A DNA stretch of 64,000 nt from Actinomycetota bacterium (GTDB lineage: Bacteria; Actinomycetota; Thermoleophilia; Gaiellales; Gaiellaceae): assembly GCA_003161615.1 (NCBI GenBank), contig PMOB01000003.1, positions 37,323 through 101,322 of the forward strand. Reading direction: 5' to 3'. Of the stretch, positions 52,022-61,066 are shown in pieces. Position 1 is the stretch's first letter, and each line of letters starts with the position of its first letter. The position numbers were made by a program, and so were the translations under genes. Under the pieces are notes generated by a model, which had not been told where the DNA came from, made no database searches, and was given only the letters and a program-made list of their open reading frames with translations.

Positions 52022-53289
52022 CGCAGCGCCCGCGCGCGGCCGTCGTCGTCACCGGCAGCGAGCTCGTCCGCGGCGAGCGCACCGACCGGAACGGCCCCTT
52101 CCTCGCCGCAGAGGCGCTGCGCCACGGCCTCGAGCCTGCGCGGATCACGATCGTCGGCGACAACCCGGCTGAGCTGGAGACCGTCCTCCGGGAGAGCCTG
52201 GAGGCCGACGCGTGTCTCGTCTCCGGCGGGCTCGGGCCGACGCACGACGACCGCACCGTCGAGCTCCTGGCGCGGGCCACGGGCTTGGAGCTCGTGGTGG
52301 ACGAGGCGCTCGAGGCGGAGATCGAGGCGATTTCCCGCTCGGTCGCCGAGCGGCTGCGGCGTCCCTACGCGGATTTCGCTCCGGGCGTGCGGAAGCAGGC
52401 GACCCGGCCGGTCCCCGCGGCCTCGATCGGGCTCGCGGGAACGGCGCCGGGCCTCGTCCTCCGCGCTCCAACCGGTTGCGTCGTCGTCGTCCTGCCCGGG
52501 CCGCCGGCCGAGTTGCGGCGCCTCTGGCCGAACGCCGTCGCCAGCGAGCCGATGCAGGAGCTGCTGGCACGCACGCGTCCGCCCGGCCGCAGGGTGTTGC
52601 GGCTCTTCGGCCTGAGCGAGTCCGCCGTCGCGCGGGCACTCGAGGAGGCCGGGGGAGACGGCGACGGCGTCGAGGCAACGATCTGCGCGCGCGATTTCGA
52701 GCTCCACGTCGACCTCGTCGTGGAGCCGGGCGCCGAAGAGCGGGCCGACGTTCTCGAGGGCGAGCTCGTCGAGCGGCTCGAGCGATGGCTGTTCGCGCGC
52801 GACGAGCGTGGGGTGGAGGAGCACGTCCTGTCGCTCGCGCGTGCGCGCGGCCTGAAGCTGGCGACGGCAGAGTCCTGCACCGGCGGTCTCGTTGCGGCGC
52901 GGCTGACGAGCATTCCCGGCTCGAGCGATGTCTTTGTCGGAGCGGTCGTCGCGTATGCCGACGCCGTGAAGGCCGCGGAGCTGGACGTGCCGCAGGAGCT
53001 GCTCGCGGAGCACGGCGCGGTCTCGGCCGAGGTGGCCGAGGCGATGGCGGAGGGCGCGCGGCGCCGGCTGGGAGCGGATCTCGCTGTCTCGGTGACGGGG
53101 ATCGCAGGTCCCGGCGGCGGGACGGAGGAGAAGCCGGTCGGTCTCGTCCACATCCACGCGAGCGGCCCGGACGGCTCGCGGGCGCGCCGGCTCGACATCC
53201 CCGGCGAGCGGGAACAGATCCGGGCGCGCGCGACGGTCACCGTGCTTCATCTCCTCCGGCAGATCTTGGAAGACGACACGAACCCTTGA
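52018..53289 (+). CDS. cinA: Competence/damage-inducible protein CinA (nicotinamide nucleotide amidase)
   Basis: 423 residues from a GTG overlapping the upstream stop by 4 bp. The N-terminal molybdopterin-binding-like domain has V-V-T-G-S-E-L-V-R-G-E and S-G-G-L-G-P-T-H-D-D. The C-terminal PncC domain has A-E-S-C-T-G-G-L-V-A-A-R-L, V-S-A-E-V-A-E-A-M-A and S-V-T-G-I-A-G-P-G-G-G. CinA recycles NMN and is classically next to recA. Its pyridine-nucleotide link fits the nearby nad genes, but the recA association is general. Confidence 0.95.
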   Translation: MTQRPRAAVVVTGSELVRGERTDRNGPFLAAEALRHGLEPARITIVGDNPAELETVLRESLEADACLVSGGLGPTHDDRTVELLARATGLELVVDEALEAEIEAISRSVAERLRRPYADFAPGVRKQATRPVPAASIGLAGTAPGLVLRAPTGCVVVVLPGPPAELRRLWPNAVASEPMQELLARTRPPGRRVLRLFGLSESAVARALEEAGGDGDGVEATICARDFELHVDLVVEPGAEERADVLEGELVERLERWLFARDERGVEEHVLSLARARGLKLATAESCTGGLVAARLTSIPGSSDVFVGAVVAYADAVKAAELDVPQELLAEHGAVSAEVAEAMAEGARRRLGADLAVSVTGIAGPGGGTEEKPVGLVHIHASGPDGSRARRLDIPGEREQIRARATVTVLHLLRQILEDDTNP

Positions 53290-53316
53290 CGAAGCCGTAC
53301 GCGGTCGGCCTCTAGC

Positions 53317-53949
53317 GTGGGCGGCGATGAACGGCTCCGGCTTTTCCTCGCCCTCCGCCTGCCCCCCGACGTCCTCGACGACGTTCAGCGCTGGCAGCGC
53401 GAGCAGCTGCACGGGCATGTGGAGGGCGGGGTCCGGCTCGTCGGGCGCGAGCAGCTTCACGTCACGCTCGCGTTTCTCGGCCACCGCCCGGCGGGCGAGG
53501 TCGACGGCATCGTCGGTGCCCTGCGAGACGCGGCAGCCGGTGCGGAGGAGATTCGACTCACGCCGCTCCACTACCGCGAGACGCGCAGCGTCGGGATGCT
53601 CGTCCTCGACGACGAAGCCGGTCGCGCGGGCGCTCTGGCGGGCGATCTTCACGTGCGTCTGGAGCGGCTCGGTGTCTACAAGCGCGAGCGCCGCGCCTGG
53701 CTGCCGCACCTCACGGTGGCGCGCTGGAACGCGCGTAGGCTCGACGGAGCGCGTCAAGGAGCGGAGACGTCGGCTTTGCCGGCGTCGGAGCGGGGTCATC
53801 GGCAGCCGCGCCTACGTCCAGAGCATCCGCCGCTGCGAACGTTCGTTCCGTCCGACGCGGCTGCTTATCTGTCACAGCTTCGACCCGGGGGCGCGGAGTA
53901 CCGCGTCCTCGCATCGGGGGCCCTGGGAACGAGAGTAGGAGGCGAATAG
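53317..53949 (+). CDS. thpR: RNA 2',3'-cyclic phosphodiesterase (ThpR/LigT)
   Basis: 210 residues, GTG start giving M-G-G-D-E-R-L-R-L-F-L-A-L-R-L-P. Two H-x-T-x motifs, L-H-V-T-L near residue 47 and P-H-L-T-V near residue 130, form the 2H active site. The C-terminal V-P-S-D-A-A-A-Y-L-S-Q-L-R-P-G-G is conserved. Compared with the usual protein, about 26 extra residues (codons 53728-53805) lie between the second motif and the C-terminal segment. It is 27 bp after cinA and abuts recA. Confidence 0.9.
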   Translation: MGGDERLRLFLALRLPPDVLDDVQRWQREQLHGHVEGGVRLVGREQLHVTLAFLGHRPAGEVDGIVGALRDAAAGAEEIRLTPLHYRETRSVGMLVLDDEAGRAGALAGDLHVRLERLGVYKRERRAWLPHLTVARWNARRLDGARQGAETSALPASERGHRQPRLRPEHPPLRTFVPSDAAAYLSQLRPGGAEYRVLASGALGTRVGGE

Positions 53950-55040
<1,091 letters not shown>

Positions 55041-55044
<4 letters not shown>

Positions 55045-55628
55045 CCCGAATCGTCACGGCTCTCCGCGAGCGCGGCCGCGGCAAGGTCGAGATCGAGCTC
55101 GACGGCGTGCCCTGGCGTGCGCTGCCCGTCGGCGTGGTGGTCCGGGCCGAGCTCCGCGTCGGGAGACCGCTCGATCGCGACACCGCGCGCCGGCTCGCGC
55201 GTGAGTTGCGGCGGGAGACCGCGCTGGCCCGGGCGGCTCGGGCTCTCGCAACCCGTGACCGGTCGCGCGGCGAGCTCGAGGAGCGACTCGAGCGGGCGGG
55301 AGTGCCTGCGGCTGCTCGCGAGGAGGCGCTGGCCGCGCTCGAGGCGTCCGGCGTCGTCGACGACTCGCGCGTCGCGGAGGCGCGCGCCGCCGAGCTGGCA
55401 CGGCGGGGGTACGGCGACCTCGCGATCCGCTCCGACCTGCGGCGGCGGCAGGTTCCGGGCGAGGCGGCGGCTGCTGCTATCCAAGCGCTGGAGCCGGAAC
55501 CTATCCGAGCCCGGCAGCTGCTCGAGTCGCATGGCTCGGCGCCTGCCGTCCTCCGCCGCCTCGCCGCCCGCGGCTTCTCCCGAGACACCCTCGAGGATCT
55601 CGCGGCGTCTGTTGCGCAGGAGGCGTGA
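55041..55628 (+). CDS. recX: Regulatory protein RecX
   Basis: 195 residues, GTG start (GTGA overlap with recA). Composed of three-helix repeats; [30 protein letters not shown], and [10 protein letters not shown] fit the family. It tunes RecA filament activity. The N-terminal about 50 residues (before A-R-R-L-A-R) are a poorly conserved beta-rich region seen in other RecX proteins. Confidence 0.92.
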
Positions 55629-55635
55629 ACCGCGC

Positions 55636-55641
55636 TAGGAT
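55636..55641 (+). promoter_or_regulatory. -10-like TAGGAT after recX
   Basis: Part of GAACCGCGCTAGGATCGC, nearly identical to the promoter-like block before the nucleoside-transporter gene (42007-42024). It lies 236 nt upstream of rny and just before a terminator-like hairpin. Confidence 0.35.
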
Positions 55642-55659
55642 CGCGACACGTTCCATCCA

Positions 55660-55684
55660 CGTTTTGCCTGCAAACGCGCTTTTT
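55660..55684 (+). terminator. Probable terminator after recX
   Basis: CGTTTTGC (55660-55667) pairs with GCAAACG (55670-55676) with one bulged T, followed by CGC and five T residues (55680-55684). It lies 32 bp after the recX stop. Confidence 0.6.
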
Positions 55685-55871
55685 CCGAAACCGCAACGCA
55701 CATGATCCAGACTTCGATCACGAGACTCGGGAGGACTCGGCCGAGGTAGCGCACGGACTTCGCGCAGGTTGACTCCTGCCGAAGAGCGGCTGAGCGGAGA
55801 ACCGTCGAGTAGGCCGGCGCCGGCTGGGATGCGCCGCGTTCGCGCGACTGTCCACCGAGCAGGGAGCCGCA

Positions 55872-57453
55872 GTGATCGAGATCGGAATCGCCATCGGGAT
55901 CGCGGCAGGGGTCGGACTCGCGCTGGTGGCGGTGTCCGTGTTCGGAACGACCGGAGTGAGCAGGGCGCGCCGCATTCGCGACCAGCTGCTCTCGGATGCG
56001 CGGCGGGAAGCCGACGCAGCTCGGCGCGAGGCAGAAGTCGACGCGCGGGAACAGGTAGTTCGCGTCCGGGCCGAGATCGACACGGAGCTTGCCGACAGGC
56101 GACAGCGGGTCCTACAGATCGAGGAGCGGGTGCTCGCCAAAGAGCTCGAGGTGGAGCAGCGGCTTGTCGAGCTCGAGCGGCACGACCAGGGGCTGGCCGA
56201 CCGGGAGAGGCATCTGCGCGGCCTCCAGGACACGCTGAAGAAGACTCACGCGGAAGCGCTCGCCGGGCTGGAGCGAATCGCCGGCATGAGCCAGGCAGAC
56301 GCAGGCCCACATCCTCGAGCGTGGCGAGTCGCAGGCCCGCCACGAGCTCGCCCGGCGGGTGCGGATCCTCGAGGACGAAGCGCGTGCGGACTCGAAGCGG
56401 CGCGCTCGCAACCTCATCGCGGACGCGCTCCAGCGCGTTGCGGCCAGCCACGCGGCGGAAACGACCGTCACGGTGGTCGAGCTTCCGTCCGACGACATGA
56501 AGGGCCGGATCATCGGCCGCGAGGGCCGGAACATCCGTGCCCTCGAGCACCTCACCGGCGTCGACTTCATCGTCGACGACACTCCGCACGCGGTCGTCCT
56601 TTCCTCTTTCGACGGGCTGCGGCGCGAGATCGCGCGCATCACGCTGACGCGGTTGATCGAGGACGGCCGGATCCACCCGGCGCGCATCGAGGAGACGTAC
56701 TACGAGTCGAAGTCCGAGGTGGCGGAGCTCGTCCGTCAGGCCGGCGAGCAGGCGGTCTTCGAGGCGAACTGCGGGCCGTTCCACTCCGAGCTCGTCGGCA
56801 TCCTCGGCCGCCTCCGCTACCGGACGAGCTACGGCCAGAACGTCCTCCAACACACGCTCGAGGTCGTTCACCTCGCCGGGATCATGGCCACCGAGCTCGA
56901 AGCCAGCGTCCAGACGGCGAAGCGCGCCGCGATGCTCCACGACATCGGCAAGGCGATGACGCACGAGGTGGAGGGCTCACACGCACGCATCTCGGCCCAG
57001 CTCGCTCGCCGCTACGGCGAGTCGCAGGGAGTCGTCCATGCGGTCGAGGCACACCACTACGAAGTGCAGCCGCAGACGGTGGAAGCGGTGCTCCTGATCG
57101 CTGCCGACGCGGCGTCGGCCAGCCGCCCGGGCGCGCGCGGCGAGAGCCTCGAGCACTACATCCGGCGCCTCGAGGCGCTCGAGGAGCTCGCCGGATCGAA
57201 GCCCGGTGTCGAGAAGGTCTACGCGCTGCAGGCAGGCCGGGAGATCCGCGTCATTGTCAGCCCCGCCGACGTCGACGACGACGAGGCGGCGCTGCTCGCC
57301 CACGAGATCGCGCGCGAGATCGAGGACAGCCTCGAGTATCCGGGGCAGGTGAAGGTGACTGTGATCCGCGAGAGCCGCGCGGTGGAGGTGGCGAGAAACC
57401 ACGGCGCCGTCCAGCCTCTTCCTGCGGTCAACTCGCCGATCCAGGCGGCCTAG
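55872..57453 (+). pseudogene. rny: Ribonuclease Y, frameshifted
   Basis: RNase Y is the membrane-anchored endonuclease that starts mRNA decay in many Gram-positives. The GTG at 55872 opens the expected N-terminal membrane segment (about 1-25) and coiled coil. At 56301/56302 the reading frame breaks: upstream residues end ...A-G-M-S-Q-A-D-A, then frame +1 continues A-H-I-L-E-R-G-E-S-Q-A. Alignment with RNase Y indicates a loss of 2 bp. Downstream the KH domain (G-R-I-I-G-R-E-G-R-N-I-R) and HD domain (M-L-H-D-I-G-K-A) are intact to a normal end. Either sequencing error, recent inactivation or a recoded site. Confidence 0.85.
56359..57453 (+). CDS. RNase Y C-terminal part (KH and HD domains) as an uninterrupted frame
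   Basis: The second part of the broken rny gene could be translated alone from the GTG at 56359 (364 residues), yielding a soluble protein with the KH domain, H-D metal motif and C-terminal domain (V-K-V-T-V-I-R-E-S-R-A-V-E). It would lack the membrane anchor. No Shine-Dalgarno is apparent at this GTG, so it is more likely part of one protein than a separate gene. Listed so the frame is not lost. Confidence 0.45.
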   Translation: MRILEDEARADSKRRARNLIADALQRVAASHAAETTVTVVELPSDDMKGRIIGREGRNIRALEHLTGVDFIVDDTPHAVVLSSFDGLRREIARITLTRLIEDGRIHPARIEETYYESKSEVAELVRQAGEQAVFEANCGPFHSELVGILGRLRYRTSYGQNVLQHTLEVVHLAGIMATELEASVQTAKRAAMLHDIGKAMTHEVEGSHARISAQLARRYGESQGVVHAVEAHHYEVQPQTVEAVLLIAADAASASRPGARGESLEHYIRRLEALEELAGSKPGVEKVYALQAGREIRVIVSPADVDDDEAALLAHEIAREIEDSLEYPGQVKVTVIRESRAVEVARNHGAVQPLPAVNSPIQAA

Positions 57454-57464
57454 CCTGACCGGGC

Positions 57465-57470
57465 TACCCT
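57465..57470 (+). promoter_or_regulatory. Probable -10 hexamer TACCCT, leaderless miaB promoter
   Basis: TACCCT in ACCGGGCTACCCT is 7 nt before the miaB GTG. The ACCGGGCTA context resembles the block before the nucleoside-transporter gene. Confidence 0.5.
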
Positions 57471-57477
57471 TCGCGCC

Positions 57478-58794
57478 GTGAAGCGGTACCACGTCACGAC
57501 GTTCGGGTGCCAGATGAACGCCCATGACTCCGAGCGGATCAAGGGCCTGCTCGAGGAGCTCGGGCTCGGCGAGGCGCCCTCCCAGGACGAGGCGGACGTG
57601 ATCGTCCTCAACACCTGCACCATCCGCGAGAAGCCCGATACGCGCTTCGCCGCGCACATGGGCAACGCCGCGAGCCTGAAGCGCAAGCGGCCGGGGACGG
57701 TCGTCGCCGTCGGCGGCTGCTACGCGGAGGCGCAGCGCGAGCGGCTCTTCACGCTCTACCCCGACGTCGACGTCGCTTTCGGGCCGGGCACGATCGCCCA
57801 TCTCGGCGACTGGCTCGGTGCGGGTGGAGAAGGCGTGGCGCGGGGCAGCTTCGGTACCGGCTCCGAGAGGGAGTTCGCCGCAGGTTTGCCGCTGCACCGC
57901 GAGCGGCGCTTCCAGGCGTGGGTGCAGGTCTCGATGGGCTGCAACTCCGTCTGCTCGTACTGCATCGTGCCGGCTGTCCGTGGGCGCGAGATCTCGCGCC
58001 GGCCCGGCGAGATCCTCGCCGAGGTCGAGCAACTCGCGACCGAGGGAGTCCGCGAGGTCACCCTCCTCGGTCAGAACGTCAACTCCTACGGCCGGGACGT
58101 CGGCTCGAGCTTCGCCGAGCTCCTGCGGGCAGTCGACGCCGTCGACGGGATCGACCGGATCCGGTTCACGAGCCCGCATCCGAAGGACTTCCGCCGCGAC
58201 GTGATCGCGGCGATGGCGGAGTGCGCCGCCGTGTGCGAGCACGCGCACCTGCCGCTCCAGTCGGGATCGACGCGCGTCCTCAAGGCGATGCGCCGCACGT
58301 ACTCGCGCGAGCGGTACCTCAAGCTGGTCGCAGAGCTGCGGGCGGGGATCTCCGACCTCGCGCTCACGACCGACATCATCGTCGGCTTCCCCGGCGAGAC
58401 CGACGCCGACTTCGCCGAGACGCTCGAGGTTGTGGCGGAGGTCGGATTCGACGGCGCGTTCACGTTCGTCTACTCGCCGCGCGCAGGCACAGAGGCGGCG
58501 AGCATGGACGATCAGATTCCCGACGAGCTGAAGCGGGAGAGGATCGAGCGGCTCGTCGAGGTCGTCCAGCGTGGCGCGGCCAAGCGGAACGCGACCCGGG
58601 TGGGTCTCGTCGAGGAGGTGCTCGTGGAAGGGCCGAGCCGCACAGAGCCGGATGTCCTGCGCGGGCGGACGCGGCGGAACACGACGGTCAACTTTGCCGG
58701 TCCAGCGGCTCCCGGTGAGCTCGTGCCGGTGACGATCGAGGCGTCCACCTCGACGACGCTACGCGGCATCCGGCTTGCGGCAGTTGCAGCCTAG
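57478..58794 (+). CDS. miaB: tRNA-2-methylthio-N6-dimethylallyladenosine synthase
   Basis: 438 residues, GTG start. MiaB is a radical-SAM methylthiotransferase that modifies A37 of tRNAs already prenylated by MiaA. The N-terminal cluster cysteines lie in T-F-G-C-Q-M-N, N-T-C-T-I-R and G-G-C-Y-A-E; the radical-SAM motif is C-N-S-V-C-S-Y-C-I-V-P. A TRAM domain ends the protein. It overlaps the next gene by 20 bp; miaA is two genes downstream. Confidence 0.95.
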   Translation: MKRYHVTTFGCQMNAHDSERIKGLLEELGLGEAPSQDEADVIVLNTCTIREKPDTRFAAHMGNAASLKRKRPGTVVAVGGCYAEAQRERLFTLYPDVDVAFGPGTIAHLGDWLGAGGEGVARGSFGTGSEREFAAGLPLHRERRFQAWVQVSMGCNSVCSYCIVPAVRGREISRRPGEILAEVEQLATEGVREVTLLGQNVNSYGRDVGSSFAELLRAVDAVDGIDRIRFTSPHPKDFRRDVIAAMAECAAVCEHAHLPLQSGSTRVLKAMRRTYSRERYLKLVAELRAGISDLALTTDIIVGFPGETDADFAETLEVVAEVGFDGAFTFVYSPRAGTEAASMDDQIPDELKRERIERLVEVVQRGAAKRNATRVGLVEEVLVEGPSRTEPDVLRGRTRRNTTVNFAGPAAPGELVPVTIEASTSTTLRGIRLAAVAA

Positions 58795-59539
58795 AGATCT
58801 CGTCTGGGACGGCTGTCTCAACGTCCGTGAGCTTGGCGGGCTGCCGACGCGGGACGGCGGCGAGACTCGGTTCGGTGCCATCGTCCGGGCGGACAACGTG
58901 CGTCAGCTGACGGAGGACGGCTGGTCGGCGCTCGTCGAGCACGGCGTGTGCACGGTGATCGACCTCCGCGGCGACGGCGAGCGCGTCGACGATCCTCCGG
59001 CCGGGCTTCCTGTCAACGTCGTCCAGACGCCGTTCTTCGCGACGAACGATGCAGAGTGGGATGCGGTCGTGAGCGAGCTCGACGCGGCGGTCGCCGCGGC
59101 ACCCGACGTTGCGACGGCGACGCGAGACGTCTACCTCGTCTTTCTCGAGCGGCTCGCGGCGAACGTCGCCGCCGCGGTGCGTGCGGTCGCGCACGCCCCG
59201 GAGGGCGGCGTCGTCATTCACTGCGCCGGTGGCAAGGACCGCACCGGCCTGCTCGCCGCCTTCCTCCTTCACCTCGCGGGTGTCGCCGACGAGGAGATCG
59301 CGACCGACTACTCGCTGAGCGAGGAGCGCCTCCGGCCGCGGCACGAGGCGTGGTTCGCCGCCGCCGAGAGCGAGGAGGAGCTCGAGCGGCTGCGGCGGGT
59401 CGCGCAGACGCCGTTTGCGTCGATGACCGGCGTGTTCTCTGAGCTCGACCGGCGCTACGGCGGCGTCGAGGGGTATCTCCGCTCGGCCGGGGTGACGGAT
59501 GAGGAGTTGCGGCTCGTCCGGGCGCGACTCCGTGGCTGA
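58775..59539 (+). CDS. Tyrosine-phosphatase-family protein (PTP loop)
   Basis: 254 residues from a TTG inside the end of miaB. The PTP signature H-C-A-G-G-K-D-R-T-G (C-x5-R) is intact near residue 150, with R-A-D-N-V-R-Q-L and V-I-D-L-R earlier. From memory the N-L-R-E-L-G-G-L and R-S-D-x-L patterns fit the Y_phosphatase3 (Siw14/MptpB-like) group, acting on phosphotyrosine, phosphoinositides or other phosphates. It lies between miaB and miaA but has no known link to tRNA modification. Confidence 0.85.
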   Translation: MRQLQPRDLVWDGCLNVRELGGLPTRDGGETRFGAIVRADNVRQLTEDGWSALVEHGVCTVIDLRGDGERVDDPPAGLPVNVVQTPFFATNDAEWDAVVSELDAAVAAAPDVATATRDVYLVFLERLAANVAAAVRAVAHAPEGGVVIHCAGGKDRTGLLAAFLLHLAGVADEEIATDYSLSEERLRPRHEAWFAAAESEEELERLRRVAQTPFASMTGVFSELDRRYGGVEGYLRSAGVTDEELRLVRARLRG

Positions 59540-60428
59540 CCTCGTCATCGGTCTGTTCGGCCCGACCGCGAGCGGCAAGTCGGACGTCGCCGCCGCTGTC
59601 GCCGGGCTCATCCCGGCCGACGTCGTGTCCGCGGACGCGATGCAGGTCTACGACGGCCTTCCGATCCTCACCAACCGCTCTCCGCATCCCGAGCGGCTCG
59701 TCGGCATTTGGCCGCTGACCCACGAGGCGTCGGTCGGGGAATACGCCCCGCTCGCGCACGCCGCCGTCGACGAGATCATCGCCGCGGGCCGGACGCCGCT
59801 CGTCGCCGGCGGGACAGGGCTTTACTTCCGCGCCGCGCTCGCAGAGCTCGAGCTACCCGCGGCGCCCACGAGCGGCGATCGCGAGCGCTGGAGCGCGCTG
59901 TATGACAAGGGCGCGTCAGAGGCGCACGCGCGCCTGCGGGAGCTGGATCCGGCCGCGGCCGAGCGCGTCCACCCGAACGACCGGCGCCGCGTCGTCCGCG
60001 CGCTCGAGCTCGCCGCGGCCGGTGGCTCGCTCATCCCCGGCGAAGAGCGGCTGTTCGGCGGTGACTGGCGCCATCCGACACTCGTCGTCGGTCTCGAGGT
60101 CCCGAAGGCCGAGCTCGAGCGGCGGATCGTGGAGCGAACGCACCGGATGTTCGACGCGGGGGTCGAGGTCGAGGTGCGCGCCGCGCTCGCGGGAGAGCTG
60201 TCGCCGACCGCGCGGAAGGTGATCGGGCTCGATGAGGTCGCGTCGCTGCCGCGCGACGAGGCAACCGAGGCACTCGTCGTTCGCACCCGCCGCTATGCGG
60301 CGTACCAACGCAAGTGGATGCGCCGGCTCGAGGGTGTGGTTATGGTCGCTGCCGACCGCCCGCCGGAGGAGACCGCTGCTGAGATCGTCACGCTGGCACG
60401 CGCACGGGAACGTCTACCTCGTCCATGA
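59532..60428 (+). CDS. miaA: tRNA dimethylallyltransferase
   Basis: 298 residues from the GTG at 59532, which overlaps the phosphatase gene by 8 bp. MiaA transfers an isopentenyl group to A37 of tRNAs reading UNN codons. P-loop G-P-T-A-S-G-K-S, D-A-M-Q-V-Y, the L-A-V/H-E-x-x-S-V-G-E-Y region, G-G-T-G-L-Y-F-R and Q-R-K-W-M-R-R-L are the expected motifs. Confidence 0.95.
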   Translation: MADLVIGLFGPTASGKSDVAAAVAGLIPADVVSADAMQVYDGLPILTNRSPHPERLVGIWPLTHEASVGEYAPLAHAAVDEIIAAGRTPLVAGGTGLYFRAALAELELPAAPTSGDRERWSALYDKGASEAHARLRELDPAAAERVHPNDRRRVVRALELAAAGGSLIPGEERLFGGDWRHPTLVVGLEVPKAELERRIVERTHRMFDAGVEVEVRAALAGELSPTARKVIGLDEVASLPRDEATEALVVRTRRYAAYQRKWMRRLEGVVMVAADRPPEETAAEIVTLARARERLPRP

Positions 60429-61059
60429 CGGGCCGGCCTCGGTCGCCGAGGCCGAGGGGACGGACGGCGTCGTCGAGGTGCTCGGGATCGACGGCGACGA
60501 CGTGACGATCGGAATCCTCAATCCCGACGGCTCGCACGCGGAGATGTCCGGCAACGGCACGCGAATCGCCGCCGCGTGGCTGATGAGCCGGACCGGATCT
60601 CCGCGGGCGTGCGTCCACGTGGGTGAGCGGACGGTCGAAGTGCGGCGCGTGGGGGAGGGTCTTTATGAGTCGGAGCTCGGCCCGGTCGAGGTCTTCCCGC
60701 TCGAAGTCGTCGCCGGAATCGAGCTGACGCCCGTCTCCGTGGGGAATCCTCACGCGGTCGTCGCCGGCGAGCCCGACCGCATCTCAGAACTCGGCCCGTT
60801 ACTCGAGACGCACGAGCGCTGGCCGGAGCGGACGAACGTGCAGGTCGTGCGCATCGACGGCCCGAGCGAGGTGACGGCGCGGGTCTGGGAGCGCGGGGTT
60901 GGGGAGACGTCCGCCTCGGGCACGAGTGCGGTCGCCGTGGCTGCGGCGACGCACGGCTCGGGCGAGGTGCTCGTCCATTTCCCGGGAGGAGACCTCACCG
61001 TCCGACTTGACGACGGGCGCGCCTGGCTGACAGGCCCGGCGGAGCCGCTCGACGGCTAG
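60334..61059 (+). CDS. dapF: Diaminopimelate epimerase-like protein with both catalytic cysteines replaced by serine
   Basis: 241 residues if the GTG at 60334 is used (95-bp overlap with miaA); a non-standard CTG at 60379 would give the usual short N-terminus (R-W-H-A-H-G-N). DapF converts LL-DAP to meso-DAP using two cysteines. Here the first motif reads M-S-G-N-G-T-R (TCC, 60547-60549) instead of x-C-G-N-G-x-R, and the second reads G-E-T-S-A-S-G-T-S-A (TCG, 60916-60918) instead of A-C-G-T-G-A. N-P-D-G-S and S-V-G-N-P-H are kept. It may be an altered isomerase or a non-enzymatic paralogue. It follows miaA as in other actinobacteria. Confidence 0.88.
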   Translation: MWLWSLPTARRRRPLLRSSRWHAHGNVYLVHDGPASVAEAEGTDGVVEVLGIDGDDVTIGILNPDGSHAEMSGNGTRIAAAWLMSRTGSPRACVHVGERTVEVRRVGEGLYESELGPVEVFPLEVVAGIELTPVSVGNPHAVVAGEPDRISELGPLLETHERWPERTNVQVVRIDGPSEVTARVWERGVGETSASGTSAVAVAAATHGSGEVLVHFPGGDLTVRLDDGRAWLTGPAEPLDG

Positions 61060-61066
61060 CCCCGCT

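Larger units (their letters stand above)
55629..55871 (+). other. Largest gene-free gap, recX-rny intergenic
   Basis: 243 bp with lower GC than its surroundings. Contents: the TAGGAT element and terminator hairpin above; a possible 15-codon ORF at 55702-55749 without a ribosome-binding site; palindrome CTCGGCCGAG (55736-55745); a GCAGG-TTGACT-CCTGC hairpin at 55765-55780; palindrome CCGGCGCCGG (55814-55823); and the rny Shine-Dalgarno AGGGAG at 55861-55866. It could hold a structured leader or small RNA; nothing is proven. Confidence 0.5.

Noticed and set aside
53327-53938. ATG-started frame of 203 codons almost coincident with thpR
   Set aside because: It is in a different frame from the two H-x-T-x motifs and encodes a serine/arginine-rich sequence; the GTG frame at 53317 is thpR.
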